A stretch of DNA of 64,000 bases from Nitrospinaceae bacterium (GTDB lineage: Bacteria; Nitrospinota; Nitrospinia; Nitrospinales; Nitrospinaceae), in contig JAJDBJ010000030.1 in the NCBI GenBank assembly GCA_029261395.1, positions 21,909 through 85,908 of the forward strand, given 5' to 3'. Positions 19,494-29,252 of this stretch are shown here, piece after piece. The translations under genes were made by a program, and so were the position numbers. The notes below the pieces were generated by a model. It ran no database searches, was not told the origin of the DNA, and worked only from the letters and a program-made list of their open reading frames with translations. The number at the start of each line of letters is the position of its first letter. Position 1 is the first letter of the stretch.

Positions 19494-19527
19494 AACGTCT
19501 TTCTGCATTTCCCTGGTTTCCAGAAAA

Positions 19528-19875
19528 TTAAGACTCATCACATTTCATATTCATGTGGTCCGCGCCCCAATTCCGCATGGCGACCACAATAGGTTCCAGT
19601 GAGCATCCATAATCCGTAAGGGAATATTCCACGCAGGGTGGCACTTCAGCATAAACTTTACGTATCACAATTTTATCTCTTTCCAACTCACGCAGTTGAT
19701 TGGTAAGCATGCGCTGCGTAATCCCGTTTATTGCTTTTTTCAATTCGCCAAAACGCAAGATATCATTATGCAAGAGGTTGAAAGTAATAACGGGCTTCCA
19801 ACGGCCGCCGATCACAGATAATGTTGCCTCGACAGAGCATCCGTAAGGGTGATTACCATATTTCTCCTGCGCCAT
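19528..19875 (-). CDS. HxlR-family winged-helix transcriptional regulator
   Basis: This 115-residue regulator has the HxlR pattern: CSVEATLSVIGGRWKPVITF, then a recognition region FGELKKAINGITQRMLTNQL and RELERDKIVIRKVY, ending EYSLTDYGCSLEPIVVAMRN. A single cysteine at residue 13 sits where HxlR-type sensors such as YodB and HypR carry their redox- or electrophile-sensing thiol. It is divergent from an MDR oxidoreductase gene 118 bases away, with two palindromes between them, so it probably controls itself and that gene in response to quinones or aldehydes. That ligand is inference from the family. Confidence 0.9.
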   Translation of the reverse strand: MAQEKYGNHPYGCSVEATLSVIGGRWKPVITFNLLHNDILRFGELKKAINGITQRMLTNQLRELERDKIVIRKVYAEVPPCVEYSLTDYGCSLEPIVVAMRNWGADHMNMKCDES

Positions 19876-19895
19876 AGTCCTTTAAACCCCTCAAT

Positions 19896-19913
19896 AGTTA
19901 CTTTTAAGTAACT
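19896..19913. promoter_or_regulatory. Palindrome, likely HxlR operator
   Basis: AGTTACTT and AAGTAACT are perfect 8-base inverted arms separated by TT. The site is 20 bases upstream of the HxlR start in the divergent intergenic region, well placed for autoregulation. Confidence 0.55.
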
Positions 19914-19950
19914 ACCTAACAAAATTGTGCGTACTTGTTATTATTAATAT

Positions 19951-19968
19951 ATTTACCATATAGTAAAT
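19951..19968. promoter_or_regulatory. Second palindrome in the HxlR/oxidoreductase region
   Basis: ATTTAC and GTAAAT are 6-base inverted arms around CATATA. The core GTAA/TTAC also occurs in the palindrome at 19896-19913. It lies 26 bases before the oxidoreductase ATG, in an AT-rich stretch likely to hold its promoter. Confidence 0.45.
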
Positions 19969-19993
19969 CATAAAAAATGAGGAAACCAAAATC

Positions 19994-20998
19994 ATGAAAG
20001 CCATAGGGTATAACCAGGCTGGACCAATCACTGCGCTAGACGCGCTGATCGAATTTGAAACGGAGACACCGGCATTAGGTCCACGTGATCTGTTAGTCGA
20101 GGTTCGGGGCATTTCGGTTAATCCTGTGGATGTGAAAGTACGCGCCAATATGGCACCGGACATGGGCACCAAGATCATTGGCTATGATGCTGCAGGCATA
20201 GTGCGGAAAGTTGGCAACGATGTTAAAAAATTTGAAGTGGGTGATGAAGTCTTGTACGCCGGTGATATTACCCGGCCAGGCACGAACTCCGAGCTTCATG
20301 CCGTTGATGAGCGGATCGTTGGGAAAAAGCCTAAATCTCTCGGATTTGCTGAAGCGGCCGGTTTTCCTCTGACCTCCATTACCGCTTGGGAGCTTTTATT
20401 CGACTCCCTCGGGATCAAAGAAGGGGAAGGTAAAGGCGATAGTATCCTGATTATCGGTGGTGCGGGAGGTGTGGGATCGATCCTCATTCAACTTGCCAAG
20501 AAACTCACCGGTTTGACCGTGATCGCTACTGCGTCTCGCCCGGAAACCATAGAGTGGGTTCAAAAAATGGGCACCGACCATGTTATCAACCACCGTGAAT
20601 CCCTTGTAGATCAAGTGAAGGAATTGGGGCTAAAGCCGCGCTATGTTGCAGCGCTGACGGGGACAGATGGGCATTTTCCTGCAATTGTCGAACTTATCAA
20701 ACCTCGTGGTCATGTTGCGTTCATCGATGATCCTGAGACCCTGGACATCATGCCGGGTAAACTTAAAGCCCTGAGCTTCAGTTGGGAGTTTATGTTTGCG
20801 AGCTCAATGCATCAAACGGACGACATCGAAAAACAGCACGAATTGCTGAACCGGGTGTCGGAGCTGATCGACGATGGCACGCTGATTTCCACTGTGACGG
20901 GCAATCTTGGGAAAATCAGTGCTGAAACCCTCAAGGATGCCCATGCGCAGCAAGAGAGCGGTCGTGTCATTGGTAAGAATGTGCTCGAAGGCTTTTAG
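19994..20998 (+). CDS. Zinc-independent MDR oxidoreductase (quinone-reductase-like)
   Basis: This 334-residue protein is a medium-chain dehydrogenase/reductase. It has a GroES-like N-terminal domain ([20 protein letters not shown]) and an NAD(P)-binding Rossmann fold with [20 protein letters not shown] near residue 155. The catalytic zinc ligand Cys is replaced (NPVD), as in quinone oxidoreductases and the 'zinc-binding alcohol dehydrogenase family' set that in fact lacks catalytic zinc. It probably reduces quinones or unsaturated carbonyls with NADPH; the true substrate is unknown. Divergence from the HxlR gene suggests electrophile-induced expression. Confidence 0.88.
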   Translation: MKAIGYNQAGPITALDALIEFETETPALGPRDLLVEVRGISVNPVDVKVRANMAPDMGTKIIGYDAAGIVRKVGNDVKKFEVGDEVLYAGDITRPGTNSELHAVDERIVGKKPKSLGFAEAAGFPLTSITAWELLFDSLGIKEGEGKGDSILIIGGAGGVGSILIQLAKKLTGLTVIATASRPETIEWVQKMGTDHVINHRESLVDQVKELGLKPRYVAALTGTDGHFPAIVELIKPRGHVAFIDDPETLDIMPGKLKALSFSWEFMFASSMHQTDDIEKQHELLNRVSELIDDGTLISTVTGNLGKISAETLKDAHAQQESGRVIGKNVLEGF

Positions 20999-21101
20999 TG
21001 TTTGATTCATCAACTAACTAACGGTTCGAACAGCCACCACTTCCTCATCGAGGCAAGGACGACCTCACCTCAGAGGCTTAAATACTGCAGTTATCTCTTC
21101 G

Positions 21102-22826
21102 TCATAAATGGAGTTGGGATTTGAACAGGCTGGCGTATTCGCTGTCGGACTGGATCAATTCCTTGTGCGAACCGGTTTCAACCAGCCGTCCGGCTTTCAG
21201 CACCAGCACCCGGTCCGCTCCTTCCAGTGTCGATAGCCGATGCGCAATCACCAGAGTGGTGCGGAGCGCCATCAACTGGGTCAGCGCATCCTTGATTTTA
21301 ACTTCCGTTTCCGCATCAACCGAGGCCGTCGCTTCGTCCAGTATCAGGATGGGCGGATCTTTCAGGAACACGCGCGCGATGGCCAGCCGGTGCCTTTCGC
21401 CGCCGGAAAGTTTCACGCCGCGTTCTCCAATCAATGTTTCGTACCCGTTCGGCAACTGTTCGATGAATTCGTGCGCGTGTGCTGCCCGGGCCGCTCGTTC
21501 CACCTGATCCTGGTTGGCGCCCAGCTTACCGTACAGAATATTCTCCAGCACCGTGCCATTGAACAGAAACGGTTCCTGCGACACCAGTCCCACCTGCTCC
21601 CGCAGATAACCCAGACTCAGTTTTTGGATGGGGTGGTTGTCGATGTGGATCTGTCCGGCTCTCGCATCATAAAACCGCATGAGCAGTTTGATGAGTGTGG
21701 ATTTGCCGCTTCCGGTATGACCCACCAATGCCACCTTTTCTCCCGGATGGAGACTAAAAGACACTTGATGCAGAATCTGTTTGGACGGGATATAGCAAAA
21801 ATCAACCGCATCAAACGTGATGCCTCCTTGAATCGGGGTCTTGGGGTGCAAGGGATTCGCGTCTTCTTGCACGTCCGGTTGCGCATCGACAATTTCAAAC
21901 AATCGTTCGCCGGACGCCAACGCGTGCTGGAGCATGTGGTTCAGAGTGTGCAGTTGATTGATCGGCGTGTAGAACAGGGCCAGGTATCCGATAAACGCGA
22001 CCAGCGTTCCCACGGTGATTTCCTGCGACTGCACCAGACCGATGCCGTACAGGATGATCGACACGGTGCCCAGCGACCCGAGAAACATCATCGCGGGAGA
22101 GTACACGGCCCACAGCTTCATGACTTCCAGCGTGCCCTTGCAATAATCGTCACTGCGTTGTTCGAACCGTTGCACTTCATGGGATTGACGGTTGAAGGCG
22201 AGGGTTTCCTTGATGCCGGAAATGCCGTCCTGCAGGGTACCGTTCATTTTAGCGGCGCGTTCCCGCACTTTATGGTACAGACTGTGCGCCCGCATCGTGT
22301 ACCTCCACGCACCGACCACCAGAAAAGGAATGGGGATCAATGAGGCAACGGCCAGTTTCCAGTGCAGATTGAGCAGGATGATCATGATGCCGATCAGGGT
22401 CAGCGCGGCAGTGACGATCTGCTCCACGCCGTCGATGAAAATCCGCTCGACGTAGGTGACGTCGTCGTTGACGCGCGACATGATTTCGCCGGTGGATCGG
22501 TTTTCGAAATAGTTGAGCGATAGTTTTTGCAGGGCGCGGTAGACGTGCGACCGGATATCGAACACCACTTTTTGCTCGAGTCGGTTGTTGACCAGGATGC
22601 GCTTGTAATTGCAATAATTCCTGCCAAAATAAGCCAGCACCAGCACACCGACGAAAACGTATACCCATACATCGTCAACGTGGTCCACCAGGCGGTCAAC
22701 GATCAGCTTGATCAGCCACGGCGGGACCAGGTCCAGCAGGGTGGTGAAAATGGCGAATCCGAGGGTCAGTGTGACGAGTTTTTTATAGGGTTTCAGGTAA
22801 CCTAAAACGCGGAGTAATGATTTCAT
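21102..22826 (-). CDS. ABC exporter, fused permease-ATPase (MsbA-like)
   Basis: This 574-residue half-transporter has six membrane helices (about 1-310) and a nucleotide-binding domain (about 335-570): Walker A GHTGSGKST, signature LSGGERHRLAIARVF, Walker B ILILDEATASVD, H-loop IAHRLSTLEGADRVLV. It works as a homodimer. Lipid A flippase MsbA is one candidate since the cell makes lipid A, but drug or lipid exporters share the layout and no lpxK lies beside it, so msbA is not assigned. It is divergent from the aldo/keto reductase gene. Confidence 0.88.
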   Translation of the reverse strand: MKSLLRVLGYLKPYKKLVTLTLGFAIFTTLLDLVPPWLIKLIVDRLVDHVDDVWVYVFVGVLVLAYFGRNYCNYKRILVNNRLEQKVVFDIRSHVYRALQKLSLNYFENRSTGEIMSRVNDDVTYVERIFIDGVEQIVTAALTLIGIMIILLNLHWKLAVASLIPIPFLVVGAWRYTMRAHSLYHKVRERAAKMNGTLQDGISGIKETLAFNRQSHEVQRFEQRSDDYCKGTLEVMKLWAVYSPAMMFLGSLGTVSIILYGIGLVQSQEITVGTLVAFIGYLALFYTPINQLHTLNHMLQHALASGERLFEIVDAQPDVQEDANPLHPKTPIQGGITFDAVDFCYIPSKQILHQVSFSLHPGEKVALVGHTGSGKSTLIKLLMRFYDARAGQIHIDNHPIQKLSLGYLREQVGLVSQEPFLFNGTVLENILYGKLGANQDQVERAARAAHAHEFIEQLPNGYETLIGERGVKLSGGERHRLAIARVFLKDPPILILDEATASVDAETEVKIKDALTQLMALRTTLVIAHRLSTLEGADRVLVLKAGRLVETGSHKELIQSDSEYASLFKSQLHL

Positions 22827-22932
22827 AGGATATTTTTACTAAAAAACCGCTCAGATCGGATTCCCATCTGATACGGTTGGTGTTCAAAGATAGTTTGGGT
22901 GCCATTCATTAATATATAGCAAAGGGCGTCAT

Positions 22933-23880
22933 ATGGAATATAGAAAATTGGGTTCCAGCGATTTAAATGTGTCGGTGATCGGGTTCGGGGCCTGGGGAAT
23001 TGGCGGAGCGCCGTTCTGGAGCAGTGAGGGCGATAACATGTCCGTCAAATCCATTCAAAAAGCCTACGATATGGGGGTTAATTTTTTTGATACGGCGCCC
23101 GTGTACGGATTCGGCCTGTCGGAACGGTTGATCGGCAAAGCGTTGAAACCCATACGCGACAAGGTCATTCTCGCCACCAAGTGTGGTTTGCGCTGGGAAA
23201 AAGAGCAGTTGGGGTCTATCTCGAAACTTGCTACGCGGGAATCGATTCTGGAAGAGATCGACCAGAGCCTGGAGCGTTTGGACACCGACTATATCGACCT
23301 GTACCAGGTCCACTGGCCGGATGGCAAGACGCCGCATCAGGAAACGATGGAAACGCTGTTGGAAATCCAGAAGCAGGGGAAAATACGTCACATCGGTGTC
23401 AGTAATTATTCTGTCACGCAGATGCAGGACTGTTTGAGAATAGGGCCGCTGGTTTCCCTGCAACCGGAGTACAATTTACTGCAACGTTCGATCGAAAAGG
23501 AAACGGTGTCGTTTTGCCTGATCCACGATATTGGCATTATCGCCTACAGTCCGTTGGCTTCCGGCGTGTTGACAGGCAAGTACGACAAGGATACGAAGTT
23601 TAAGGACTGGCGGAGCAAGGGCATCATCGGGCAGTTCACCGGCGAGGCATTCGTGAAAAATATCGAGAAGGTGGAGCGGTTCAAAACGGTTGCCGAGTCC
23701 GAGGGGAAGACCTGCGGGCAGATGGCCGTCAACTGGGTGATTCATCAACCGGGGGTAGCTACGGCGCTGGTCGGTGTGAAAAATGACCGGCAGGTGGCAG
23801 AGAACTTAGAGGCGGTCGGTTGGCAACCGGAAATTCAGGTACGCGATCAAATCAATCAGATTTTTGCTGTAGATGAATAA
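22933..23880 (+). CDS. Aldo/keto reductase
   Basis: This 315-residue TIM-barrel oxidoreductase opens EYRKLGSSDLNVSVIGFGAW and carries the AKR marks: FFDTAPVYGFGLSERLIGKA with the catalytic Asp and Tyr, ATKCGL with the catalytic Lys, VHWPD with the His-equivalent position, and SNYSVTQM. NADPH-dependent reduction of aldehydes or ketones is expected; the substrate is unknown. AAAGGG lies 6 bases before the ATG. The downstream gene is convergent, 7 bases beyond its stop. Confidence 0.92.
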   Translation: MEYRKLGSSDLNVSVIGFGAWGIGGAPFWSSEGDNMSVKSIQKAYDMGVNFFDTAPVYGFGLSERLIGKALKPIRDKVILATKCGLRWEKEQLGSISKLATRESILEEIDQSLERLDTDYIDLYQVHWPDGKTPHQETMETLLEIQKQGKIRHIGVSNYSVTQMQDCLRIGPLVSLQPEYNLLQRSIEKETVSFCLIHDIGIIAYSPLASGVLTGKYDKDTKFKDWRSKGIIGQFTGEAFVKNIEKVERFKTVAESEGKTCGQMAVNWVIHQPGVATALVGVKNDRQVAENLEAVGWQPEIQVRDQINQIFAVDE

Positions 23881-23887
23881 CCGGGGG

Positions 23888-24322
23888 TTATCGGAAGCCC
23901 CGGCGACTCTGGGCGGACTTTTCTTTTGAATATTGCCGGTAGGTATGCAGAAAATCACCGGAATCTTCCTTGACTTTCTCGATCAGTTGTTGTGTCTGGG
24001 GAGATTCGTTAGCCAGGCGGGAGATTGTGACGACCATTTCTTCCATGACTCCTTCCAGTTGGTTACCCGCGCCCAGGGCCCGCTCACGCATCAAAGTATC
24101 GAGCTGGTGTTGAGTCCCCTGTATTTCCATCTGAAAATTCTTTTGGGCCGATTCAAGCTCGTTGTTGTAATACAAGACGCCGCCGACCAGCAGGATCACC
24201 GCCGTGTAGATCATGATCTTGAGGCCGAGGATATCTCTCCTGCTTTTGCGGATCAGATCCTCCATGTCATCGCTGGGAAGGGATGCGTCGTCTTTTGATT
24301 TGGAAGTTAAATCGAATGCCAT
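23888..24322 (-). CDS. Single-pass membrane protein with helical tail, unknown function
   Basis: This 144-residue protein has an acidic N-terminus (about 1-30), one membrane helix at about 34-52 (IMIYTAVILLVGGVLYY) and a helical, probably coiled-coil, region (about 53-130). The start at 24322 (MAFDLTSKSKDD) is chosen because AGGGAAA precedes it; a longer reading lacks this. It lies 55 bases downstream of pilD on the same strand. The topology resembles small inner-membrane scaffold proteins, but I recognise no family. Confidence 0.65.
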   Translation of the reverse strand: MAFDLTSKSKDDASLPSDDMEDLIRKSRRDILGLKIMIYTAVILLVGGVLYYNNELESAQKNFQMEIQGTQHQLDTLMRERALGAGNQLEGVMEEMVVTISRLANESPQTQQLIEKVKEDSGDFLHTYRQYSKEKSAQSRRGFR

Positions 24323-24377
24323 AAATATTTCCCTAATAGACTTGATGTGTGGATAGTATACCACTCGCGGGCAGGGC

Positions 24378-25178
24378 TCACAATGGGGGTGGTGTCATGA
24401 GACTCAGGTACCAGTCGACAATGGAGTTGCCGAAAAAAATTGATATCAGGGTGGCCAGTGCCAGAAACGGACCGAAGGGAATTCGGCTTAAAAAGTTGAG
24501 TTTTTGAACGCCCATGCCGATCCCGCCGAAAATACCACCCGCCAGCGCTCCGATGAAAATGATGAACAGTACCTGCACCCAACCCATCAACGCACCCGCC
24601 GCCGCGATGTATTTGATGTCGCCGCCACCCATACCCATTTGCCCCCGCAGTCGGAAATAACCTTCCGCCAGTATCCAGAAAAAGCCTCCGCCGAGTGCCA
24701 GTCCAAGCACCGAGTCCAGCCATCCATTCAGATAACTCCCCGCCGCCAGACCGAAAATAATTCCGGGGAGGGTGATGATGTCGGGGATGATCTGGTGTTC
24801 GATGTCGATCATGGTGATGATGACCAGCGTCGGTACGACGATGGCGAAGATCAGGCACTCCCACGTGAAACCGAACCGGTAGAATACCGCCGCCATGAGC
24901 AGTCCGGTGACCAGCTCAATGGCCGGATAGATGGGAGAAATCTTCACCTTGCAACTGCGGCACTGACCCTTGAGAAGCAGGTAGCTCAGTATCGGAATAT
25001 TGTCAGTCGCATGGATGGGAGTATTGCATTTGGGGCAGTGCGATGCCGGGAATGCAATCGATTCTTTTTTTGGAAGACGCGAGATACAGACGTTGGCGAA
25101 ACTGCCGACCATCAGGCCGAAGATGAATCCTATGAGCGTGAATGTCCAGGGAGGGAGGTTTGAGATGTTTTCAATCAT
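24378..25178 (-). CDS. pilD: Prepilin leader peptidase / N-methyltransferase
   Basis: This 266-residue polytopic protein has the cytoplasmic methyltransferase-associated loop with two CxxC pairs (CPKCNTPIHATDNIPILSYL, then CRSC) and the aspartyl protease motif GGGDIKYIAAAGALMGW. A DIEHQIIPD segment holds the first catalytic Asp. It cleaves and N-methylates type IV pilins or type II secretion pseudopilins at the inner membrane. No pilin, pilB or pilC gene is adjacent, so it is an orphan that may serve more than one system, including DNA uptake with ComEC. Confidence 0.93.
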   Translation of the reverse strand: MIENISNLPPWTFTLIGFIFGLMVGSFANVCISRLPKKESIAFPASHCPKCNTPIHATDNIPILSYLLLKGQCRSCKVKISPIYPAIELVTGLLMAAVFYRFGFTWECLIFAIVVPTLVIITMIDIEHQIIPDIITLPGIIFGLAAGSYLNGWLDSVLGLALGGGFFWILAEGYFRLRGQMGMGGGDIKYIAAAGALMGWVQVLFIIFIGALAGGIFGGIGMGVQKLNFLSRIPFGPFLALATLISIFFGNSIVDWYLSLMTPPPL

Positions 25179-25248
25179 ATATTTATTGTAAGGGGGAAAC
25201 CTGTACTTTCAAAACACGGAATTGAGTTTTTTATGGGAAGGGCAGGGG

Positions 25249-25701
25249 TTAATCCAGGATTTTGTAGATGATGTCGAGGCTAAAGCCTTTGCGTTGCAGG
25301 AGGCCGACGAGGCGGTTTTTTATTTTGTCGGCGGGGAGGTCTTGCATCGACGGTAATTTTTTTTCAACAACAGCGCGGGCGAGATCGATTTCTTGAACGG
25401 TTTCGAACAGCGTGTCCAGTGTTTCGTCGATGAGGTCTTTAGAGATGCCCTTGCCGATCAATTCCTGACGCAGGCGGTATTTGCCAAATTGTTTGTTCTC
25501 CGCGCGGGTGCGGGCCCAATGTTCGGCGAACCGGCGGTCGTCCAGATAGTTCGCTTCCTGAAAGTAGCGAAGTGTTTCCTGAACGACCGCTTCTTCAAAT
25601 CCCTTTTTCTTGAGATGATCCGCTGTTTCGCGAACACTGCGGTCCCGGTGCGAAAGGTACCGGTAGGTGAGAGTTCGCGCCTTTTCAAAATCCTCGGACA
25701 T
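25249..25701 (-). CDS. recX: Regulatory protein RecX
   Basis: This 150-residue protein is made of three-helix repeats typical of RecX (LTYRYLSHRDRSVRETADHL, DRRFAEHWARTRAENKQFGK, and a C-terminal NRLVGLLQRKGFSLDIIYKI). RecX binds the RecA filament and limits its activity. It begins 8 bases after the recA stop, the usual recA-recX arrangement, so it should be co-transcribed and present at lower levels than RecA. Confidence 0.92.
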   Translation of the reverse strand: MSEDFEKARTLTYRYLSHRDRSVRETADHLKKKGFEEAVVQETLRYFQEANYLDDRRFAEHWARTRAENKQFGKYRLRQELIGKGISKDLIDETLDTLFETVQEIDLARAVVEKKLPSMQDLPADKIKNRLVGLLQRKGFSLDIIYKILD

Positions 25702-25709
25702 GGCGTCGG

Positions 25710-26810
25710 TCAGGACGCTTCAGCCTTGGCGGGTTTTTTACCTTTGGCAGTAGTTTTCTCTTCCTCTCCCCCCATATCGATGTGAGGTGCGGGGAGGTCC
25801 AGTTTGTCGCGTAACCGTGTTTCGATTTCGCTCCGGATATCCACGTTATCGTTCAGGAAGTTGCGGGAATTTTCCCGGCCCTGGCCCATGCGGGTTTCGC
25901 CGTAGGAAAACCAGGTTCCGCTTTTATTGATGATTTCGTGATTGACCGCCAAGTCCAGCAGGTCGCCGGTTTTGGAAATCCCCTTGCCGTACAGTATGTC
26001 GAACTCGCAATCGCGGAACGGCGGCGCCAGCTTGTTCTTGACCACCTTGACGCGGGTGCGGTTACCGATTACCTGATCACCGTCCTTGAGCGCGGAGATA
26101 CGCCGAATGTCCATGCGCACCGACGAATAAAATTTCAGCGCGTTGCCGCCGGTGGTGGTTTCCGGCGTGCCGAACATGACACCGATCTTCATACGGATCT
26201 GGTTGATGAAAATAAGCGAGGTGTTGGATTTGTTGATGATCCCGGTCAGCTTGCGCATGGCCTGGGACATAAGCCGTGCCTGCAGGCCCATATGCGAGTC
26301 GCCCATGTCGCCGTCGAGTTCCGCCTTGGGCACCATGGCCGCGACCGAATCGATGACAATCACATCAACCGCACCACTGCGCACCAGCACTTCGGCGATC
26401 TCTAGTGTCTGCTCGCCGGTGTCGGGCTGGGAGAGCAGGAGGTCGTCGAGGTTCACACCCAGGCTTTGGGCGTATTTCGGGTCCAGCGCGTGTTCGACGT
26501 CGATAAAGGCCGCCACTCCGCCGGCTTTTTGTGCCTCGGCGATGATGTGAAGCGTCAGGCTGGTTTTGCCGGAAGCCTCTGGCCCGTAGATTTCGATGAT
26601 TCTGCCACGGGGAACGCCGCCGATGCCCAGAGCGCTATCGAGTGAAATGGAACCGGTGGAAATAACGGGGACTTTCTGAACCCCCGCCTGGCCCAGCTTC
26701 ATGATCGCCCCTTTACCGAATTGCTTTTCGATTTGCGAAAAGGCGAGATCCAGCGCTTTGTCTCGTTCGTTGTTTCCCGCCGCTTTATTCCGTTCGTCTT
26801 TTACTGCCAT
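25710..26810 (-). CDS. recA: Recombinase RecA
   Basis: This 366-residue RecA has Walker [12 protein letters not shown] (Ala in place of the usual Ser at the fourth position, as in several phyla), [17 protein letters not shown] (Walker B), loop regions with [13 protein letters not shown], and a C-terminal tail that is lysine- and alanine-rich rather than the acidic tail of E. coli. It forms filaments on single-stranded DNA for recombination and SOS induction, and also integrates DNA taken up through ComEC. I found no E. coli-type LexA box in the 47 bases before it. Confidence 0.97.
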   Translation of the reverse strand: MAVKDERNKAAGNNERDKALDLAFSQIEKQFGKGAIMKLGQAGVQKVPVISTGSISLDSALGIGGVPRGRIIEIYGPEASGKTSLTLHIIAEAQKAGGVAAFIDVEHALDPKYAQSLGVNLDDLLLSQPDTGEQTLEIAEVLVRSGAVDVIVIDSVAAMVPKAELDGDMGDSHMGLQARLMSQAMRKLTGIINKSNTSLIFINQIRMKIGVMFGTPETTTGGNALKFYSSVRMDIRRISALKDGDQVIGNRTRVKVVKNKLAPPFRDCEFDILYGKGISKTGDLLDLAVNHEIINKSGTWFSYGETRMGQGRENSRNFLNDNVDIRSEIETRLRDKLDLPAPHIDMGGEEEKTTAKGKKPAKAEAS

Positions 26811-26857
26811 GATTCACGTCTCCATTCTGAATATAGACCCGGTTTCCATCCTTCAGG

Positions 26858-27433
26858 TCAGGGATTCAGTTTAAAGTTCGCCAATACGGTATAGATGGAG
26901 CCCTTGGGCGTCAATTGGCTTTCGTATAAATGGATTTCACCCACATCAAACGGGTGAGGGTCGATGCCTTCCTGATTCACAGCATCCAACTCGTCTTGCA
27001 ATTCTTTGTTCCCCTTGGGGGATTTTATCCTCGCCAGCGTCAGGTGCGGCGCAAACGGCCGCGGGTCCATGGGGAATCCCATGCTTTCCAGAGCCTTTTC
27101 GATGGCAGACTGGAGCGTTTGCAACGCTCCCTCGTCATCCTTCAGCCCGATCCATAAAATGCGTGGATTTTTGGTGTTCGGAAATACCCCGACTGAGCCT
27201 GAAGATAGCCGGAACGTCGTAAACGACGCCAGGATCTCGGTTAATTTATTTTGAATACCGGAGATTCGGTCGGGATCGGTTTCTCCCAGAAACTTCAAGG
27301 TGAGGTGAATGTTTCCGGGCTTGACCCAGGACGCACGCAATCCCAGGGATTTGAATCGACTTTGGATACGGATGATCGTATCGAGTACAGCCGGTGGAAC
27401 GTCTATGGCGATGAAAGTTCTCAAAGCCGACAC
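26858..27433 (-). CDS. thpR: RNA 2',3'-cyclic phosphodiesterase (2'-5' ligase family)
   Basis: This 191-residue protein opens RTFIAIDVPPAVLDTIIRIQ and carries two HxT motifs, HLTLKFLGET and HLTLARIKSP, the catalytic pair of the 2H phosphoesterase superfamily. It opens 2',3'-cyclic phosphates on RNA. It lies 47 bases upstream of recA on the same strand, so the two may share a transcript, although no functional link is known. Length matches the family (about 180-190). Confidence 0.92.
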   Translation of the reverse strand: MSALRTFIAIDVPPAVLDTIIRIQSRFKSLGLRASWVKPGNIHLTLKFLGETDPDRISGIQNKLTEILASFTTFRLSSGSVGVFPNTKNPRILWIGLKDDEGALQTLQSAIEKALESMGFPMDPRPFAPHLTLARIKSPKGNKELQDELDAVNQEGIDPHPFDVGEIHLYESQLTPKGSIYTVLANFKLNP

Positions 27434-27585
27434 AGTTTACAAATCGCCCCATAGGTTGTCAAACGCTAATCACCGCCCGTTTCTTGAGGTCGGGTGCTCA
27501 TCAGAAAACGCATTGAATTTATGTGCGGTACTGGGGGTAACTCAAAGGCTTCGAGGAGCGGGAAAGACGGAATTTGGGGCGTTGT

Positions 27586-28677
27586 CTAAGCCCGGGGTTC
27601 CATGTTTTTGAAGATGTCCTTGTCGGCGAGATGGAGGGTCGAGGTGGGAAAGGCGACCTCGGCTCCTTCATCTTCGATAATGTTTATGACTTTCAGCAGA
27701 ACGTCCTGCTTGACGGCATGAAACTCCACCCAGTTGGTGGTTATAGTGAATGTGTAAATGAAGATATCCAGAGAGGAGGGGGCGAATGTGGTGAAGTTGA
27801 CGATCAACTTCATGTTGTGGTCAATGTCTGGATGGTTCGCAATCATGTCCTTGATTTTACCGACAATCGTTTCCATTTTTCCAGCGTCATCGTAACGAAT
27901 ACCAACCGTTTCCTTGATGCGCCGATTGAGCATGCGCGACGGATTCTCCACCGCGATGGTGGTGAACGTGGAGTTGGGGACATAGAGGGGACGTTTATCG
28001 AAGGTGCGGATGGAAGTGAGGCGCCACCCGATTTTTTCTACTGTACCTTCGATATCGCGGTCCGGCGAACGAATCCAGTCGCCCACAGTGAAAGGTCGAT
28101 CGAGATATATTGTCAGCCCGCCAAAGAAGTTGGCCAGTAAGTCTTTGGCGGCAAACCCCACTGCCATGCCACCGATACCGCCGAAAGCCACCACGCCGGA
28201 AATACTGAAACCCAGAGTTTGCAGAACCACCAGAGCCGCCGTGATAACCACGGAAACTTTTAACAGTTTGGCGATGGCGTCGACCGTGGTCGGATCGACT
28301 TCCTTTTCTCCTGCAACCAATCTTCGCTCGCCGTGTCGGATCAGGCGTACCAGAAACCAGGCGATGGCACCGATGATCACCGTATCCCGGAAAGGTCCGA
28401 CTACTTTGAAGATCACCGCGCCGGTGGCTTCCCGGATGATTTCCGTCGCCAGGTAAATACCCGATGCCCAGATGATCAGAGAGATCGGTTTTTTGACCGA
28501 ATCGATGATGGCATCGTCCCATAACCTCTGGGTCTTCTCCGCTTTCAGATGCAAGCGGTTCAAAATTTTTCTCTGGGCAAAATCCAGGACCAGAGAAGCG
28601 AAAACGACCAGGAAAGCTTGCAGAATATAACTATTCATCTGGCTAACGAGTTGTGTGAGGTCTTCCCAATTCATCAT
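27586..28677 (-). CDS. Mechanosensitive ion channel (MscS family)
   Basis: This 363-residue protein has four to five membrane helices in the first half, the pore-lining glycine/alanine-rich helix (VVAFGGIGGMAVGFAAKDLL), the beta domain just after it (GGLTIYLDRPFTVGDWIRSP) and a cytoplasmic C-terminal domain. MscS channels open when membrane tension rises and let solutes escape during osmotic downshock. It is longer at the N-terminus than E. coli MscS (286). It stands alone between thpR and a small gene. Confidence 0.93.
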   Translation of the reverse strand: MMNWEDLTQLVSQMNSYILQAFLVVFASLVLDFAQRKILNRLHLKAEKTQRLWDDAIIDSVKKPISLIIWASGIYLATEIIREATGAVIFKVVGPFRDTVIIGAIAWFLVRLIRHGERRLVAGEKEVDPTTVDAIAKLLKVSVVITAALVVLQTLGFSISGVVAFGGIGGMAVGFAAKDLLANFFGGLTIYLDRPFTVGDWIRSPDRDIEGTVEKIGWRLTSIRTFDKRPLYVPNSTFTTIAVENPSRMLNRRIKETVGIRYDDAGKMETIVGKIKDMIANHPDIDHNMKLIVNFTTFAPSSLDIFIYTFTITTNWVEFHAVKQDVLLKVINIIEDEGAEVAFPTSTLHLADKDIFKNMEPRA

Positions 28678-28834
28678 TGATCAAAGGTGTGTTAGGGGTT
28701 ATGAAGTCTCCCAAACAGTCCGGGAGAGGGTCATTGTAGCAACAGGAGCGGCCTTTGGAGAATAAAAATATTGAGGGGGGACGGCCGAAAGAGATTTTGA
28801 GCGAATTACGGGATCAGAAGGTGCGGAGCGGGTG

Positions 28835-29113
28835 TCAAAACCGTTTGTGATTCTGTATCTCAAACGTGTCGTTTTTGGGCCGTGGTTTTGCGCTTCCGCT
28901 ATTTCTCAGCTGTTTTTGGGCGGATTTCCGCCTATTTCCCCAGGATTCTATTAGAGGGTGCCGGTAACTCTGGAAGAAATATTTGACCATTTGACGCTTC
29001 AAAATGTCTTTGAATACCTGCGGCGTGATTTTTCCTGAAACCAGACGCTTTTTCAAAATCCGGAGCGCTGTGGGATCCAGGTGATTTCTGAGTTCTCCGT
29101 TTATCAGATCCAT
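28835..29113 (-). CDS. Small basic protein of unknown function
   Basis: This 92-residue protein opens MDLINGELRNHLDPTALRIL and ends in a basic, disordered-looking tail (RKSAQKQLRNSGSAKPRPKN). A clear ribosome site (AAGGTGG, 7 bases before the ATG) supports real translation. It has no membrane segment and no cysteine pair. The first 55 residues look helical. Flanking regions are AT-rich. I recognise no family. Confidence 0.5.
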   Translation of the reverse strand: MDLINGELRNHLDPTALRILKKRLVSGKITPQVFKDILKRQMVKYFFQSYRHPLIESWGNRRKSAQKQLRNSGSAKPRPKNDTFEIQNHKRF

Positions 29114-29252
29114 GCAAGCCCACCTTTTTATTCAAATTGGAATTAAATTGGTTTCAAAAAATAAAAGCAATCTTCGTGCCAATGCGCTAAATTAATGAAT
29201 AGCAGGAGTTTGCTTTAAACAGGTGTCAAATTATTCGGACTTTTGGGGGATC

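Noticed and set aside
21000..21101. Possible tRNA because of GGTTCGAAC near 21023
   Set aside because: There is no acceptor stem, D-arm or anticodon arm around it; the match is chance.
26811..26857. LexA box before recA
   Set aside because: No CTGT...ACAG or GAAC...GTTC pair was found in the 47 bases. SOS control may lie upstream of thpR or use another motif.
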